From: Massilia glaciei
Lineage (GTDB): Bacteria > Pseudomonadota > Gammaproteobacteria > Burkholderiales > Burkholderiaceae_D
Reading direction: 5' to 3'
DNA: 59,291 nucleotides
Assembly (NCBI RefSeq): GCF_003011895.2
Contig: NZ_PXWF02000162.1
Coordinates: forward strand, 1 to 59,291
Part shown: in pieces, positions 50,582 to 58,984 of the stretch
Position numbering within the stretch: the stretch's first letter is position 1
Layout: the number at the start of each line of letters is the position of its first letter
Position numbers and translations under genes: made by a program
Notes under the pieces: model-generated
Database searches by the model: none
Told to the model about the DNA's origin: nothing
What the model saw: the letters and a program-made list of their open reading frames with translations, nothing else

Positions 50582-51253
50582 TCACCGCCCGAGCGACTTG
50601 CCGAAACGCTCGGCGCGCGGCATCCAGTTGCCGAGCATGTCGGCCGACACCAGCACCCGCTCGGCGCGCCCGATCAGCAGCGCGCGCGGCACCAGCCCGA
50701 TGACGCGCGAATCGGCGCTGTTGTCGCGGTTGTCGCCCAGCATCATGAACTCGTCCCTGGGAATGGTGACCGGGCCGAAGTCGCGCCGCGCCGCGTAGTC
50801 GGGCATGAGCTGGATGCTGTGGTGGCCCTGCGCGAGGGTCTCGTCGAACCGCAGCGCGGCGGTCTCGAGCCTGGGCGCGACCGGCTCGGGCGAGCGCCCC
50901 AGCGGCAGGTAGGCCGAGGCCAGCCCGTTGATGCGCAGCCGGCCGGCGCGCATCTCGACGACGTCGCCGGGCAAGCCGATGACGCGCTTGATCAGGCGGG
51001 TGCCGCCCCGCGGCGAATGGAAGGTGACGATGTCGCCGCGGCGCGGCTCGCCCAGGTGGGCGATGACGACGCCGGTGAGCGGCACCTTGAGGTCGTACGC
51101 GATCCGGTTGACCAGCACCACGTCGCCTTCGACGATGGTGGGCCGCATCGAACCGGTCGGCACCGGGTTCCAGTCGGCGATCGCCGTGCGGAACACGCCG
51201 AACAACATGAGGAACAGCAAAAAGCCCTTGTTCGCGCGCGCCCAGTTTTTCAT
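50582..51253 (-). CDS. lepB: Signal peptidase I
   Basis: A type I leader peptidase cleaving Sec/Tat signal peptides at the outer face of the inner membrane. One N-terminal helix (KGFLLFLMLFGVF) precedes the catalytic motif PVPTGSMRPT (Ser35), then GDVVLVNRIAY, and TRLIKRVIGLPGD with the general-base Lys89, and GDNRDNSADSR box E. The protein is 223 residues from ATG 51253, preceded by GAGAG; ATG 51271 would add six residues. It has a single membrane span and is shorter than E. coli LepB. It may be a second, non-essential signal peptidase. I cannot see a paralogue here. Confidence 0.93.
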   Translation of the reverse strand: MKNWARANKGFLLFLMLFGVFRTAIADWNPVPTGSMRPTIVEGDVVLVNRIAYDLKVPLTGVVIAHLGEPRRGDIVTFHSPRGGTRLIKRVIGLPGDVVEMRAGRLRINGLASAYLPLGRSPEPVAPRLETAALRFDETLAQGHHSIQLMPDYAARRDFGPVTIPRDEFMMLGDNRDNSADSRVIGLVPRALLIGRAERVLVSADMLGNWMPRAERFGKSLGR

Positions 51254-51350
51254 TTTTCGACTCTCAATCATCGGTGGTTGTGATGACTGATTTATACGCC
51301 CGCATTCTTTGGCAACGCTTAAACCAGCGCGCCCGCGACAAGCGTGGCGC

Positions 51351-52931
51351 TCAGGACCGGGTCTGCTGCTGTTGCCGGATTGAAATAACCAAAAATTCGG
51401 CCGGCCTGGCCACCGCCACCTGCACCGAAATGTTCATGTAGCCGTTGAGCAAATCGTCCTTCGTCATTGTCGAACCGAGCCCCACGCTTACGGTGAAGGC
51501 ATCGGCCGCGGACGCGCCTTGCAAGCCCCCTTGCTTCCAAAGGTCTGTCAGGAAACTGCCGATCATGCTGCCGATGGCGCGCCAGGTGTTCTGGTTGTTC
51601 GGTTCGAACACATAACTTCGCGCGGCCAGTTTGACGGACTGTTCGATAAAAATCATGGTGCGGCGAACCGCGACGTAGCGCCAGTCCTGACTGTTGCCAT
51701 CGAGCGTGCGCGCCCCCCAGATCAAGATGCCCAGGCCGTTAAAAAAGCGGATGGCATTGACCGACTTGCCGGACAGCGCATCAAGGTTCAAGTTCTCCTG
51801 CTCGCTGTCCGACAGGCGGATCGGCAAACTCGTGGCGCCGCCGATGCCGGTATTGGCCGGCGCGTTCCACACCCCGCTGCCACTGTCGTTGACGGAGTAC
51901 ACGCCGGCGATGGCGCCGCTGGGCGGCAGCACATTGGCCAGGTTCAGCACTTGGGTCACGATCTGCCGGTACAGCGGGCTGGCAACGAGCAGCGCCGCCT
52001 GCAACTGGCTGTTCGACATGGCCGGCACGCCCGGCGACTCGATCTTGGCGATGATGGCCGCGGCCGCCGGATTGGGCGCCGCGGGCGGATTCAACAACAG
52101 CGCCAGCTGCTTGGTGTCGCCACCGAACAGGTTGGTGAAGTCGATGTCGGCGCCCTGCATGACGCTGGTGCCGATGAACGGGTAATAGCTCACGCCATAT
52201 TTGAGACCCGCGTTGCCGCAACTGTTGCGGAAATTCTGGATATCCGTCGTGTAGAGGACAGGATCCGGACTGGCACCGCCGATGATATCGAACAGGCACA
52301 CCACGGTTCCCATTTCTTCGGCTTGCATCAAGGCGCTTTGCATCAGCGTGCCATTTTCCGCGGGCGTCAGCAGCGTAGCCTCGGGAAACACATACATCGT
52401 CGGCTCTTGTTCAGCGCTTAGCGAGGCCAAGCCACGTTTCAGGTCCTCCAGGCGAACGTTGGGATTGACCACGTTGGCGGCCGGGTCCGCCATCGGCTTG
52501 CCGCTTGCTGGGCCGTAGGGGCCGACCGAAACGATGTAGGCGGCGTCACCGCCGTTCTGGTAGAACAGGCGCACGCTGTTATATAAATGGTAGATGGTGT
52601 TTTGATCGGGCAAGATCGAATGGTACTGGCCGTCGATGGGCAGATATTCGCCAGCCGCCGGTTTCTCCTTTTGCGCGACCAGGTAATACTCAGGGCTGTA
52701 TTGCCTGGCCGGGTCGGCCGGCGCCGCCGGATCGTCGAGCATGAAAAACGCCTGAAATTCCATCAGCGACGTGATCTTGGTCGGTTTGTCGAGGTAGGAT
52801 TTGCCCCTGTACTCCGCCTTGGGGGTGTACCCGACAAACGCCGGCACCGCGGTGGCGACCGGGACGACGCAATTGGGGAAGCGATTGCCTTCAGTGATGC
52901 GAAACCCGGGGGGTGACTTGGTAGAAACCAT
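51351..52931 (-). CDS. Solitary contractile tail-sheath protein
   Basis: A 526-residue protein of the phage tail sheath family. The start is set at 52931 by AGGAGG 5 nt upstream; upstream codons are an artefact of 9-bp repeats. The N-terminus (CVVPVATAVPAFVGYTPKA, then KITSLMEFQAFF) is the conserved sheath opening. IYHLYNSVRLFYQNGGDAAYIVSVGPY marks the core, and NAIRFFNGLGILIWGARTLDG and MIFIEQSVKLAARSYVFEPNN mark the C-terminal sheath-interlocking part (about 390-450). Such sheaths belong to contractile phages, R-pyocins and extracellular injection systems (eCIS/PVC). None of the required tube, baseplate, spike or ATPase genes is near it; neighbours are lepB and the nfeD operon. It is therefore an orphan, a remnant or a separately encoded sheath. 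Confidence 0.88.
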   Translation of the reverse strand: MVSTKSPPGFRITEGNRFPNCVVPVATAVPAFVGYTPKAEYRGKSYLDKPTKITSLMEFQAFFMLDDPAAPADPARQYSPEYYLVAQKEKPAAGEYLPIDGQYHSILPDQNTIYHLYNSVRLFYQNGGDAAYIVSVGPYGPASGKPMADPAANVVNPNVRLEDLKRGLASLSAEQEPTMYVFPEATLLTPAENGTLMQSALMQAEEMGTVVCLFDIIGGASPDPVLYTTDIQNFRNSCGNAGLKYGVSYYPFIGTSVMQGADIDFTNLFGGDTKQLALLLNPPAAPNPAAAAIIAKIESPGVPAMSNSQLQAALLVASPLYRQIVTQVLNLANVLPPSGAIAGVYSVNDSGSGVWNAPANTGIGGATSLPIRLSDSEQENLNLDALSGKSVNAIRFFNGLGILIWGARTLDGNSQDWRYVAVRRTMIFIEQSVKLAARSYVFEPNNQNTWRAIGSMIGSFLTDLWKQGGLQGASAADAFTVSVGLGSTMTKDDLLNGYMNISVQVAVARPAEFLVISIRQQQQTRS

Positions 52932-52990
52932 CGATCCTCCTGACGTATTGGTTGGGACGATTGCGTTTGTCTCCGGGCGTGAACAAATAA

Positions 52991-53038
52991 GCCACTTAAG
53001 CCACTTCAGCCACTTAAGCCACTTAAGCCACTTCAGCC
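52991..53038. repeat. 9-bp tandem repeat (GCCACTTAA/GCCACTTCA)
   Basis: Five full units (52991-53035) plus GCC, alternating GCCACTTAA and GCCACTTCA. On the minus strand the units read GTGGCTTAA, so they carry the stop codon (53023-53025) of the small membrane-protein gene and repeat it. They lie 60 bp upstream of the sheath gene's start. The repeat is variable-number in type. Confidence 0.85.
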
Positions 53039-53391
53039 AGCATGCGGACCACCATCCCGAGCAGCAGCGCCCCGAAGGCGAGCGCGCACAGGCCGCCAAA
53101 CCTGAGCAGCGCCATCAGCCGTTTGCCGGGCGCGCGGCTGCGCACCAGGTAGTAGGGAATGGCCAGGAACGCGCCGAACACCACCGCCATGCTAAGCCAG
53201 CGCGAGCGAACGTAGCCGCGCGCGTTGCCGTCGCTGCAGTACCAGCTGAAGAGCATGTAACTGAGCGCGAGCCACTGCAACATATTCATCAACGGCGCCT
53301 CGCGCAGGCCGGACTCCATGATGTGGGCGTCGACCATGCCCACGGCCACCAGCAGCAGCATGAAGCCCACCAGGGTCTGGCGCGCCGTCAC
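53023..53391 (-). CDS. Small membrane protein, third gene of nfeD-SPFH operon
   Basis: A 122-residue protein with four hydrophobic segments (about 6-24, 36-50, 66-80, 95-115) and a polar WYCSDGNARGYVRSRW loop. I do not recognise the family. It follows the SPFH gene by 19 bp on the same strand. The frame opens with GTG at 53391; ATG at 53361 has a better upstream GGTGGG and may be the real start. Its stop lies inside the 9-bp tandem array, so changes in unit number would alter or extend the C-terminus. Confidence 0.6.
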   Translation of the reverse strand: MTARQTLVGFMLLLVAVGMVDAHIMESGLREAPLMNMLQWLALSYMLFSWYCSDGNARGYVRSRWLSMAVVFGAFLAIPYYLVRSRAPGKRLMALLRFGGLCALAFGALLLGMVVRMLAEVA

Positions 53392-53410
53392 GCCGGGCGT
53401 CGCGCGCGCG

Positions 53411-54325
53411 TCACTTTTGCGCCTTGACGATCTGCATCGCGCTGGCGATCAGGCCGCTCATCTCGCCCAGGTTGGCCGGCACGATGATCGAATTGTTGGT
53501 CTTGGCGAGCTGCGAGAACGCGTCGACGTACTTTTCGGCCACCTTGAGGTTGACCGCGTCCTGCCCGCCCGGCGCGTGGATCGCCGAGCCGATCTCGCGC
53601 AGCGCCTGCGCGCTCGCCTCGGCCAGCGCCACGATCGCCGTCGCCTGGCCCTGGGCGCGGTTGATCGAGGCCTGCTTCTCGCCCTCGGAGCGGGCGATGG
53701 CCGCCTCGCGCTCGCCGGTGGCGATGTTGATCTGCTCCTGCTTGCGCCCCTCCGAGGCGGCGATCAGGGCGCGCTTTTCGCGTTCGGCCGTGATCTGCGC
53801 CTGCATCGCGTGCAGGATCTCCTTGGGCGGCGTGAGGTCCTTGATCTCGTAGCGCAGCACCTTGACGCCCCAGTTCGCGGCCGACTCGTCGATCGCGTTG
53901 ACGATCGTGGTGTTGATGTGGTCGCGCTCCTCGAAGGTCTTGTCGAGCTCCATCTTGCCGATCACCGAACGCAGCGTGGTCTGGGCCAGTTGCGTGATCG
54001 CGGTGATGTAGTTCGAGGTGCCGTACGAGGCGCGCATCGCGTCGGTGATCTGGAAGTACAGCACGCCGTCGACCTGCAGCTGGGTGTTGTCCTTGGTGAT
54101 GCACACCTGCGGCGGGACGTCGAGCGGGATCTCCTTGAGCACATGCCTGTAGGCGATGCGGTCGATGAAGGGCACCACGATGTTCAGGCCCGGGGCCAGC
54201 GTCGAATGGTATTTGCCGAGCCGCTCGACGACATAGGCGTGCTGCTGCGGCACCACGTTGATTGTCTTGAACATGAACACCACCGCCACCACGAACAACA
54301 CCATTGCTACGATTCCGAAATCCAT
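53411..54325 (-). CDS. SPFH/Band 7 protein (QmcA/paraslipin type)
   Basis: A 304-residue stomatin-like membrane scaffold. One N-terminal helix (IVAMVLFVVAVVFMFKTINVV) precedes VPQQHAYVVERLGKYHSTLAPGLN, the canonical Band 7 opening. LDVPPQVCITKDNTQLQVDGVLYFQ, then LRSVIGKMELDKTFEERD and a long Ala/Glu/Lys coiled coil (about 190-260) with EGEKQASINRAQGQA follow. It sits 30 bp downstream of nfeD, the standard NfeD-SPFH pairing used for membrane quality control and microdomains. Confidence 0.95.
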   Translation of the reverse strand: MDFGIVAMVLFVVAVVFMFKTINVVPQQHAYVVERLGKYHSTLAPGLNIVVPFIDRIAYRHVLKEIPLDVPPQVCITKDNTQLQVDGVLYFQITDAMRASYGTSNYITAITQLAQTTLRSVIGKMELDKTFEERDHINTTIVNAIDESAANWGVKVLRYEIKDLTPPKEILHAMQAQITAEREKRALIAASEGRKQEQINIATGEREAAIARSEGEKQASINRAQGQATAIVALAEASAQALREIGSAIHAPGGQDAVNLKVAEKYVDAFSQLAKTNNSIIVPANLGEMSGLIASAMQIVKAQK

Positions 54326-54355
54326 GCTTTTTCCTTTTTATTTGATGAACAAAAT

Positions 54356-54778
54356 TCAGGCCGGCGCGACCACCAGCCGGCTGCCGTGCACCTCGACGAT
54401 GCGGAAGGTGCCGGCGCCGTCGGCGGCGCCCTTGGCCAGCTCCACGTCCCAAGGCGCGCCGCGGTACATCACGCGCGCCTGGCGGTCCTGCCAGGCCTCG
54501 ACCACGAGCGTCTGGCCGATGTCGATGTTGAGGTTCGGGTCGCGCGCGCTCTCGCTGTTGACGGCCATCGGCGGGCGGCTGCGGCGCAGCAGTTCGGTGG
54601 CGACCACGCCGACCACGGCGGCCACCATGACCTGCACCGGCACCGACATGCCCAGCAGCGCGGCGATGGCGCCAAAGCCGAGCCCGATGGCGATCATGAG
54701 CAGGTAGAAGGTGCCCGAGAACAGCTCGAGCACGACCAGCACGCCGGCCACCACCAGCCACCTCATCCAATCATCCAT
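54356..54778 (-). CDS. NfeD-like membrane protein
   Basis: A 140-residue short NfeD. Three N-terminal membrane helices (RWLVVAGVLVVLELFSGTFY, IGLGFGAIAALLGM, VMVAAVVGVVATELL) are followed by an OB-fold C-terminal domain (LNIDIGQTLVVEAW, ARVMYRGAPWDVEL, TFRIVEVHGSRLVV). It lacks the ClpP-like protease domain of long NfeD. It is the first gene of the operon with the SPFH partner. Confidence 0.9.
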   Translation of the reverse strand: MDDWMRWLVVAGVLVVLELFSGTFYLLMIAIGLGFGAIAALLGMSVPVQVMVAAVVGVVATELLRRSRPPMAVNSESARDPNLNIDIGQTLVVEAWQDRQARVMYRGAPWDVELAKGAADGAGTFRIVEVHGSRLVVAPA

Positions 54779-55116
54779 TGCATTACCTCCTGTCCAGACT
54801 GCGTTTCAAAAGTCAAAAACCCCCGTCATCCACCAGGGCAACGAGGGTTTTCCGAGAATTCGGGCATCGATGGTTTATTTAATTTTTATCAAAACTATCA
54901 TGTGCCCTAGTCTAACGCTTTTGGCGCGGGAGTCAACCTCAACCTTCAGAACCCCACGTACAAGCGCGCGCCCGTATTTCCATCGAAGTGCCGGTTACTG
55001 TGGGCCAATTTTTGGCAAGTGCCCACGCAAAAGTCGGAGCACGCCCCGCTGGCATTTCTAGCAAGATACCGTGCAATCACACTCGTCCCATGGCACGGCC
55101 CACGCATCGGGCAAGG
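54779..55116. other. Intergenic region at the left edge of the mosaic segment
   Basis: Base composition shifts here from GC-rich to more AT-rich. It holds a terminator-like hairpin (54816-54851) and one copy of TTTTGGCGCGGG (54919-54930), repeated at 55268-55279 on the other side of the cheW 5' remnant. I see no gene I can support. Confidence 0.4.
54816..54851 (-). terminator. Terminator-like hairpin upstream of nfeD
   Basis: On the minus strand AAAACCCTCG ... CGGGGGTTTT forms a 10-bp stem with one mismatch and a 16-nt loop, followed by T and GACTTTT. It would stop minus-strand transcripts from the mosaic region before nfeD, or act as an nfeD leader hairpin. Confidence 0.45.
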
Positions 55117-55243
55117 AATCGCCGACTGCGAATTTCCCGCCTTCACGCTGGGCTCGGAAGAATACGGGATCGAGATCCTGACGGTGCAGGAGATCGGCGC
55201 TACCATGCGGTCACGCGCATCGTCAACGCGCCTCATCCGCGCG
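55117..55243 (+). pseudogene. cheW: cheW 5' remnant
   Basis: DCEFPAFTLGSEEYGIEILTVQEI (from about 55120) matches the N-terminal strands of the chemotaxis coupling protein CheW. The frame then shifts: YHAVTRIVNAP continues the family sequence in another frame (about 55200-55233). The next expected segment (FIKGV) is absent and the homology stops near 55235. The normal start is also lost, since upstream codons are unrelated. The other half of the gene resumes at 55668. Confidence 0.75.
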
Positions 55244-55288
55244 ATGTGACCGCTGCGCGCGCTATTTTTTTGGCGCGGGTACGGCGGC

Positions 55289-55666
55289 CTAAGTCACACC
55301 CTCGGCATTAAGGGCGGCGATTGCACCGGGGCGCAGTCGAATGGAACGTAGCACCTGCTCAAAAATCTTCTTGCCTTCTTCGTACGGGGGCGGCACCTTC
55401 CCGCTCAAACTTGGTCTGCTGGGTTGGTTGTACGAGGGCTCGTTGGGTTGGGCGGGAAGCCTGAGTCTGTAGTCATCCGACGTCGCTGCCGTCATGCGCA
55501 AAACCACATGCGGCTGCTCTAAACTTCCGATTACGCCGAAGGTCTCCGCTTCGATTTCATAGTCTTGGTCCGCTGGTCGGCAGCTAGTTGGGGAGCAATT
55601 AGGGCCATACACATGCCCGTAACTGCGTCCAGGTGTTCCCAACATGTTCTCAGCGACCGGCCCATC
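55289..55666 (-). pseudogene. Probable 3' fragment of a T6SS immunity gene (Tli4-like C-terminus)
   Basis: This stretch separates the two cheW halves. On the minus strand it encodes about 125 residues ending at a stop at 55289: YEIEAETFGVIGSLEQPHVV, LRMTAATSD, then PPYEEGKKIFEQVLRSIRLRPGAI. The ending, a helix followed by 'SIRLRPGA', resembles the C-terminal domain of Tli4-type immunity proteins. Upstream codons are antisense to cheW, so the 5' part of the gene is missing. The family call rests on memory of the C-terminal pattern and is tentative. The nearby effector is of another class (Tle1), so it would come from a different effector-immunity pair. Confidence 0.45.
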
Positions 55667-55667
55667 A

Positions 55668-55988
55668 ATCAACCTGCGCGGGATCATCATCCCCGTCATC
55701 GACATGCGCATCAAGTTAAAGCTCGGCACGCCGGTGTACGACCAGTTCACGGTGCTCATCATCCTCAACATCGGCGGGCGCGTGATGGGCATGTTGGTCG
55801 ACTCGGTCTCGGACGTGACCACGCTGATGCCGGACCAGGTCACGGCCGCGCCCGAAATGGGCACCGCGTTCAACTCGGATTATCTGGTCGGACACGGGAC
55901 CATCGACGAGCGCATGCTCATTTTGGTCGATATCGACAAGCTGATGTCGTCGGGTGAGATCGGGCTGATCGAGAATTTGGCGACCTGA
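55668..55988 (+). pseudogene. cheW: cheW 3' remnant
   Basis: From 55668 the frame reads INLRGIIIPVIDMRIKLKLG, then YDQFTVLIILNIGGRVMGMLVDSVSDVTTL, APEMGTAFNSDYLVGHGTIDERMLILVDIDKLMSS and ends GEIGLIENLAT: the complete C-terminal two thirds of CheW in normal sequence. An in-frame ATG at 55644 lies in the inserted DNA. Because the N-terminal strands are separated by about 0.42 kb, a working receptor-kinase coupling protein is unlikely. The intact sequence suggests the break is recent. Confidence 0.85.
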
Positions 55989-56034
55989 CCGAGGGTTTTT
56001 CGGTGCGCGGGGTGCTGCGCTGATTTGGCAACAC

Positions 56035-58194
56035 TCAGCCGCTCGAACCACTCGTTTTTTCACCATCGACAGCGGCAACATTAATGGAGCCCTGATCTAA
56101 TCCATTCTCGTTTGAAATTAATACGGTGTCCGATCCACCATAAATCTTACGAAACCGCAGATAGCCTCCGCGCGTTGAGACTCCAAAACTCTTCCAACTA
56201 GATTCAAATGGCTCTCGTCCAAAGGTTTGCATTCGCGGAATCTGTCCGGTGTTCTCATAATCGGATATCGCTCTCAACTCGTCCTGAGTTAGCGGAGGAC
56301 TCAACTTACGGCGAATATGATCTCCGATTGGGCCAAGCAGTTTTAAATAGAGTATGTCTTTTACGGCTACGACACCCTTCCTATTTTCCTCGTTTCGCCG
56401 GGCAATCATGCTAATCAACTTTTGTTTCATACCGGCTTCGCTGTCTGGATTACCAATTGGTATCAGTTTGAACCAAGCACGCGAATCATGAACGTAATCG
56501 TCGAAGAAGCTCATAACGGCGGGGGTGGGCGATTCGCTTTCCCCCCACCATGTTGCAATCTCCTCCCATTCACGCTCGTGCTCATTGTTAAGTCCTGGGG
56601 CTTGAACTGCGGGCGTGAAATTCGCTCCTTTACCGGCGCGCCATTTTTCGAAATTGATGATCTCTTCTTCAAATTCGCGGTTGGCACTATCCAAGTCATT
56701 TTTATCAAAGTTGCTGGCGCGAATAAAACTGGCGCTCGATTGCATGGGGGATTTGCCTTTCGGATGACGCGCCAGTCGCCACTCAATTTGCAACCGCGCC
56801 TGTTCACGCATAATCTCAGTGATTGTTCCATTAGTTTTTTTGCATACAGCTAGGTAGGCATTGAGCGCCTTGATTGCCTCGAGCTTTATCTTGAAACGGC
56901 CTTGTGCAATCGGGCTCGCCAACTCAAGTTTTAATGGCACACCTGCCAAACGCGCCTCCCTATACATGTAAATTAAAGGGATGCGGGCGAGCATGTCCGA
57001 ACCATCGGGCTCGATACCGCGCCCTTGCTCTAGCGGGGCGTAACCACCACCCAAGTCAGAATGTACTCCGGGGAAGACGACCTCCAACCAATTGGCTGAA
57101 GTTACTGATCCAGACGCAATGGAGTCAAGCGGAAAACTACGCCTTAACTCATGGGCTGCAACGAGGTGCACACATCGAACTTTCGACGGAACGCGTAGAC
57201 TGTTTTCGGCATCGGCCCACGCGCCATGGCCATCGCACAGCCTGCCGATATCGCTATTTCCAAGACTGTTCCCCACGCCTACGGATGCTACGGTGTCGAA
57301 CAAACCCAAAAAATCAAACACAACAGGATATCCACCAAGTGTAAATTCACCATGACGGTTGTGTAGTTCTGCATCGATATAGCATAGCGTCATGAACCAA
57401 TTGGTGAATGCTCTCGCTTGGGTGGCGCCAAGCGAGAAGCCGAAAGTCGAAACATAAATACTGTCAACTATCCCCGGATCAATCTTCTTGGGGCGTCCTT
57501 CTCTTTCGCGCCGATGCGCGGCCACGTTTTGTTTCAAGATCTGCAAAAGTATCATGAATTCTTTTTTCGGGCCCCATATCTTCGAGTCCCTGTTGCTATT
57601 GTTCGGAAGCGGAGCGAGCATCTGGCTTCGGGACTCCGCCGTAAGCTCAATTCTTTTAATGAGAGAAATTATAAACTCGCTTGAAAACAAGGGAGTCTTA
57701 TTAAAATAACGATTTACGTTATTTATCGCTTGCACTAGCGCCCACACGATGCGAGCTTCGCCTAGATATCCCGATGCAGCCCCTCTATCGGCTGCTTGGC
57801 CCGTACCGGGGTCGCCTACTTCGGGAAAGGGAGACGAAACTCCAGGCATATATGCTTTAAAGAAATGCGTGTAACGCATATTCTTGTCTTCCCAGTCTGT
57901 ATCTTTCGGCAGGACTCCCTTGACGCCAGCGCCTGGATAACAGTCGTATAAACGGGCAACATTTGAATGATTTTTGCCTTCATTCGCTTGCATATAATTG
58001 TTCTTTGTGCCATCAAAGAAAAAACCAAAAAACAAGTTGGTTACGCACGATTCACCCGGTTTGCTTAGTTTTGGTTGCTCCCTTGGCTCGTATTTTTTTC
58101 GAATCACTCTCACTTCTTTCTTACTAAATAGAGTCTCAAATTTTTCTGCATGCAAAAACAGATGACTTACCTTCTGGCATAGAATTGCACTCAT
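56035..58194 (-). CDS. Tle1-type (DUF2235) phospholipase effector, type VI secretion
   Basis: A 719-residue alpha/beta-hydrolase of the DUF2235 family, the fold of type VI lipase effectors of class Tle1, which hydrolyse phospholipids of rival cells. FFGFFFDGTKNNY (about 55-67) is the family's opening. The nucleophile elbow GFSLGA puts the Ser at 254; LFDTVASVG gives Asp 300 and GVHSDLGGGY gives His 378, a spacing like that of known Tle1 triads. The C-terminal 300 residues are alpha-helical and diverged. Its ATG overlaps the stop of the DUF3304 gene by 4 bp (ATGA), so the two are co-translated. It has no PAAR or MIX-like sequence that I can see. Base composition is far more AT-rich than the core genes, supporting transfer. 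Confidence 0.85.
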   Translation of the reverse strand: MSAILCQKVSHLFLHAEKFETLFSKKEVRVIRKKYEPREQPKLSKPGESCVTNLFFGFFFDGTKNNYMQANEGKNHSNVARLYDCYPGAGVKGVLPKDTDWEDKNMRYTHFFKAYMPGVSSPFPEVGDPGTGQAADRGAASGYLGEARIVWALVQAINNVNRYFNKTPLFSSEFIISLIKRIELTAESRSQMLAPLPNNSNRDSKIWGPKKEFMILLQILKQNVAAHRREREGRPKKIDPGIVDSIYVSTFGFSLGATQARAFTNWFMTLCYIDAELHNRHGEFTLGGYPVVFDFLGLFDTVASVGVGNSLGNSDIGRLCDGHGAWADAENSLRVPSKVRCVHLVAAHELRRSFPLDSIASGSVTSANWLEVVFPGVHSDLGGGYAPLEQGRGIEPDGSDMLARIPLIYMYREARLAGVPLKLELASPIAQGRFKIKLEAIKALNAYLAVCKKTNGTITEIMREQARLQIEWRLARHPKGKSPMQSSASFIRASNFDKNDLDSANREFEEEIINFEKWRAGKGANFTPAVQAPGLNNEHEREWEEIATWWGESESPTPAVMSFFDDYVHDSRAWFKLIPIGNPDSEAGMKQKLISMIARRNEENRKGVVAVKDILYLKLLGPIGDHIRRKLSPPLTQDELRAISDYENTGQIPRMQTFGREPFESSWKSFGVSTRGGYLRFRKIYGGSDTVLISNENGLDQGSINVAAVDGEKTSGSSG

Positions 58195-58964
58195 GGTTTC
58201 GCTTTCATAACACGTTCCAAAAGTTCATAACTACGCCGCAATCCGTCTTCATTTCCTTTTTTTAATTTTGTCAAGTAGCTCGGATCACTTGGCCCACTGA
58301 AACCTTTAATTGAATCTTTATCATATTCCTTAGCGACGTCCCAAGACTCTTCCGCATGTTTTTTTGGATCGACACGCAACTCCTCAAGCATTGATTTATA
58401 TAGATCAATCCCATCTTGCTCGTGTTTCCGATACAGTTCCCAACGCTCCCGCTGATAGGCCAATGATGGAACCGGCCACCCCTTCACTTTCCACGGCCAT
58501 TTCGGGTGATCCGGTTGGTAGTCGCTCGACACAACACTCATCGTGCCATCCCCATCCCGGATGACCCACAGTTCGCCCGCCTTATCATCAACGTAACGCG
58601 GCACATCCACAACGGTAGTCTTTTTTACCTCCCGCAATTCTCCATCCGCGACAGCAACAAGCATGTGAGTGGAATGAATTTCGAGCTTGATTCCTGGCCG
58701 CCAAACCCGTGGCAGGGTATAGCAGCACGTGATTCCTCCCCCAGCATAAGGCTCGATGAGTTCGCCCCCGCCTTTATTACCCGCGTTGTTGGGATCTGCA
58801 ATGAAATAAGTGAACTCGTTCGCGCTGTAATTAACGCCATGAATACTTACCGGCACATTTTTTGACACATCTGGTTTTGCACACGCGACCAACATCGGCA
58901 CGCCAAGTGCGCAGGCAGCGATCACACAACGTAACGTCCCAAACCAAGTTCGATCAATAAGCAT
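58191..58964 (-). CDS. DUF3304 lipoprotein, probable Tle1 immunity protein
   Basis: A 257-residue lipoprotein. The signal sequence ends in the lipobox LVAC with the lipidated Cys at residue 28. The mature start reads VPVSIHGVNYSANEFTYFIADP, the usual DUF3304 opening, followed by GGGITCCYTLPRVWRPGIKLEI with a conserved CC pair. A charged helical C-terminus follows (about 165-257). DUF3304 proteins are the usual partners of Tle1 effectors and are thought to neutralise the lipase in the periplasm. Here it lies directly upstream of the effector with a 4-bp ATGA overlap. GGGAG is close before ATG 58964. Confidence 0.82.
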   Translation of the reverse strand: MLIDRTWFGTLRCVIAACALGVPMLVACAKPDVSKNVPVSIHGVNYSANEFTYFIADPNNAGNKGGGELIEPYAGGGITCCYTLPRVWRPGIKLEIHSTHMLVAVADGELREVKKTTVVDVPRYVDDKAGELWVIRDGDGTMSVVSSDYQPDHPKWPWKVKGWPVPSLAYQRERWELYRKHEQDGIDLYKSMLEELRVDPKKHAEESWDVAKEYDKDSIKGFSGPSDPSYLTKLKKGNEDGLRRSYELLERVMKAKP

Positions 58965-58984
58965 ATCTCCCCCAATAGAAATAT

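Noticed and set aside
52932-53099. N-terminal extension of the sheath protein with WLKWLKWLKWLKWLKWL
   Set aside because: It is the 9-bp repeat read in another frame and precedes a strong ribosome site with ATG at 52931. The sheath family starts at the latter.
54946-55236. Minus-strand 96-residue frame ending in a Cys-rich tail (CSDFCVGTCQKLAHSN)
   Set aside because: Its first part is antisense to the cheW remnant and I cannot match the Cys-rich tail to any family. It could be a decayed gene end, but the support is too weak to list it.
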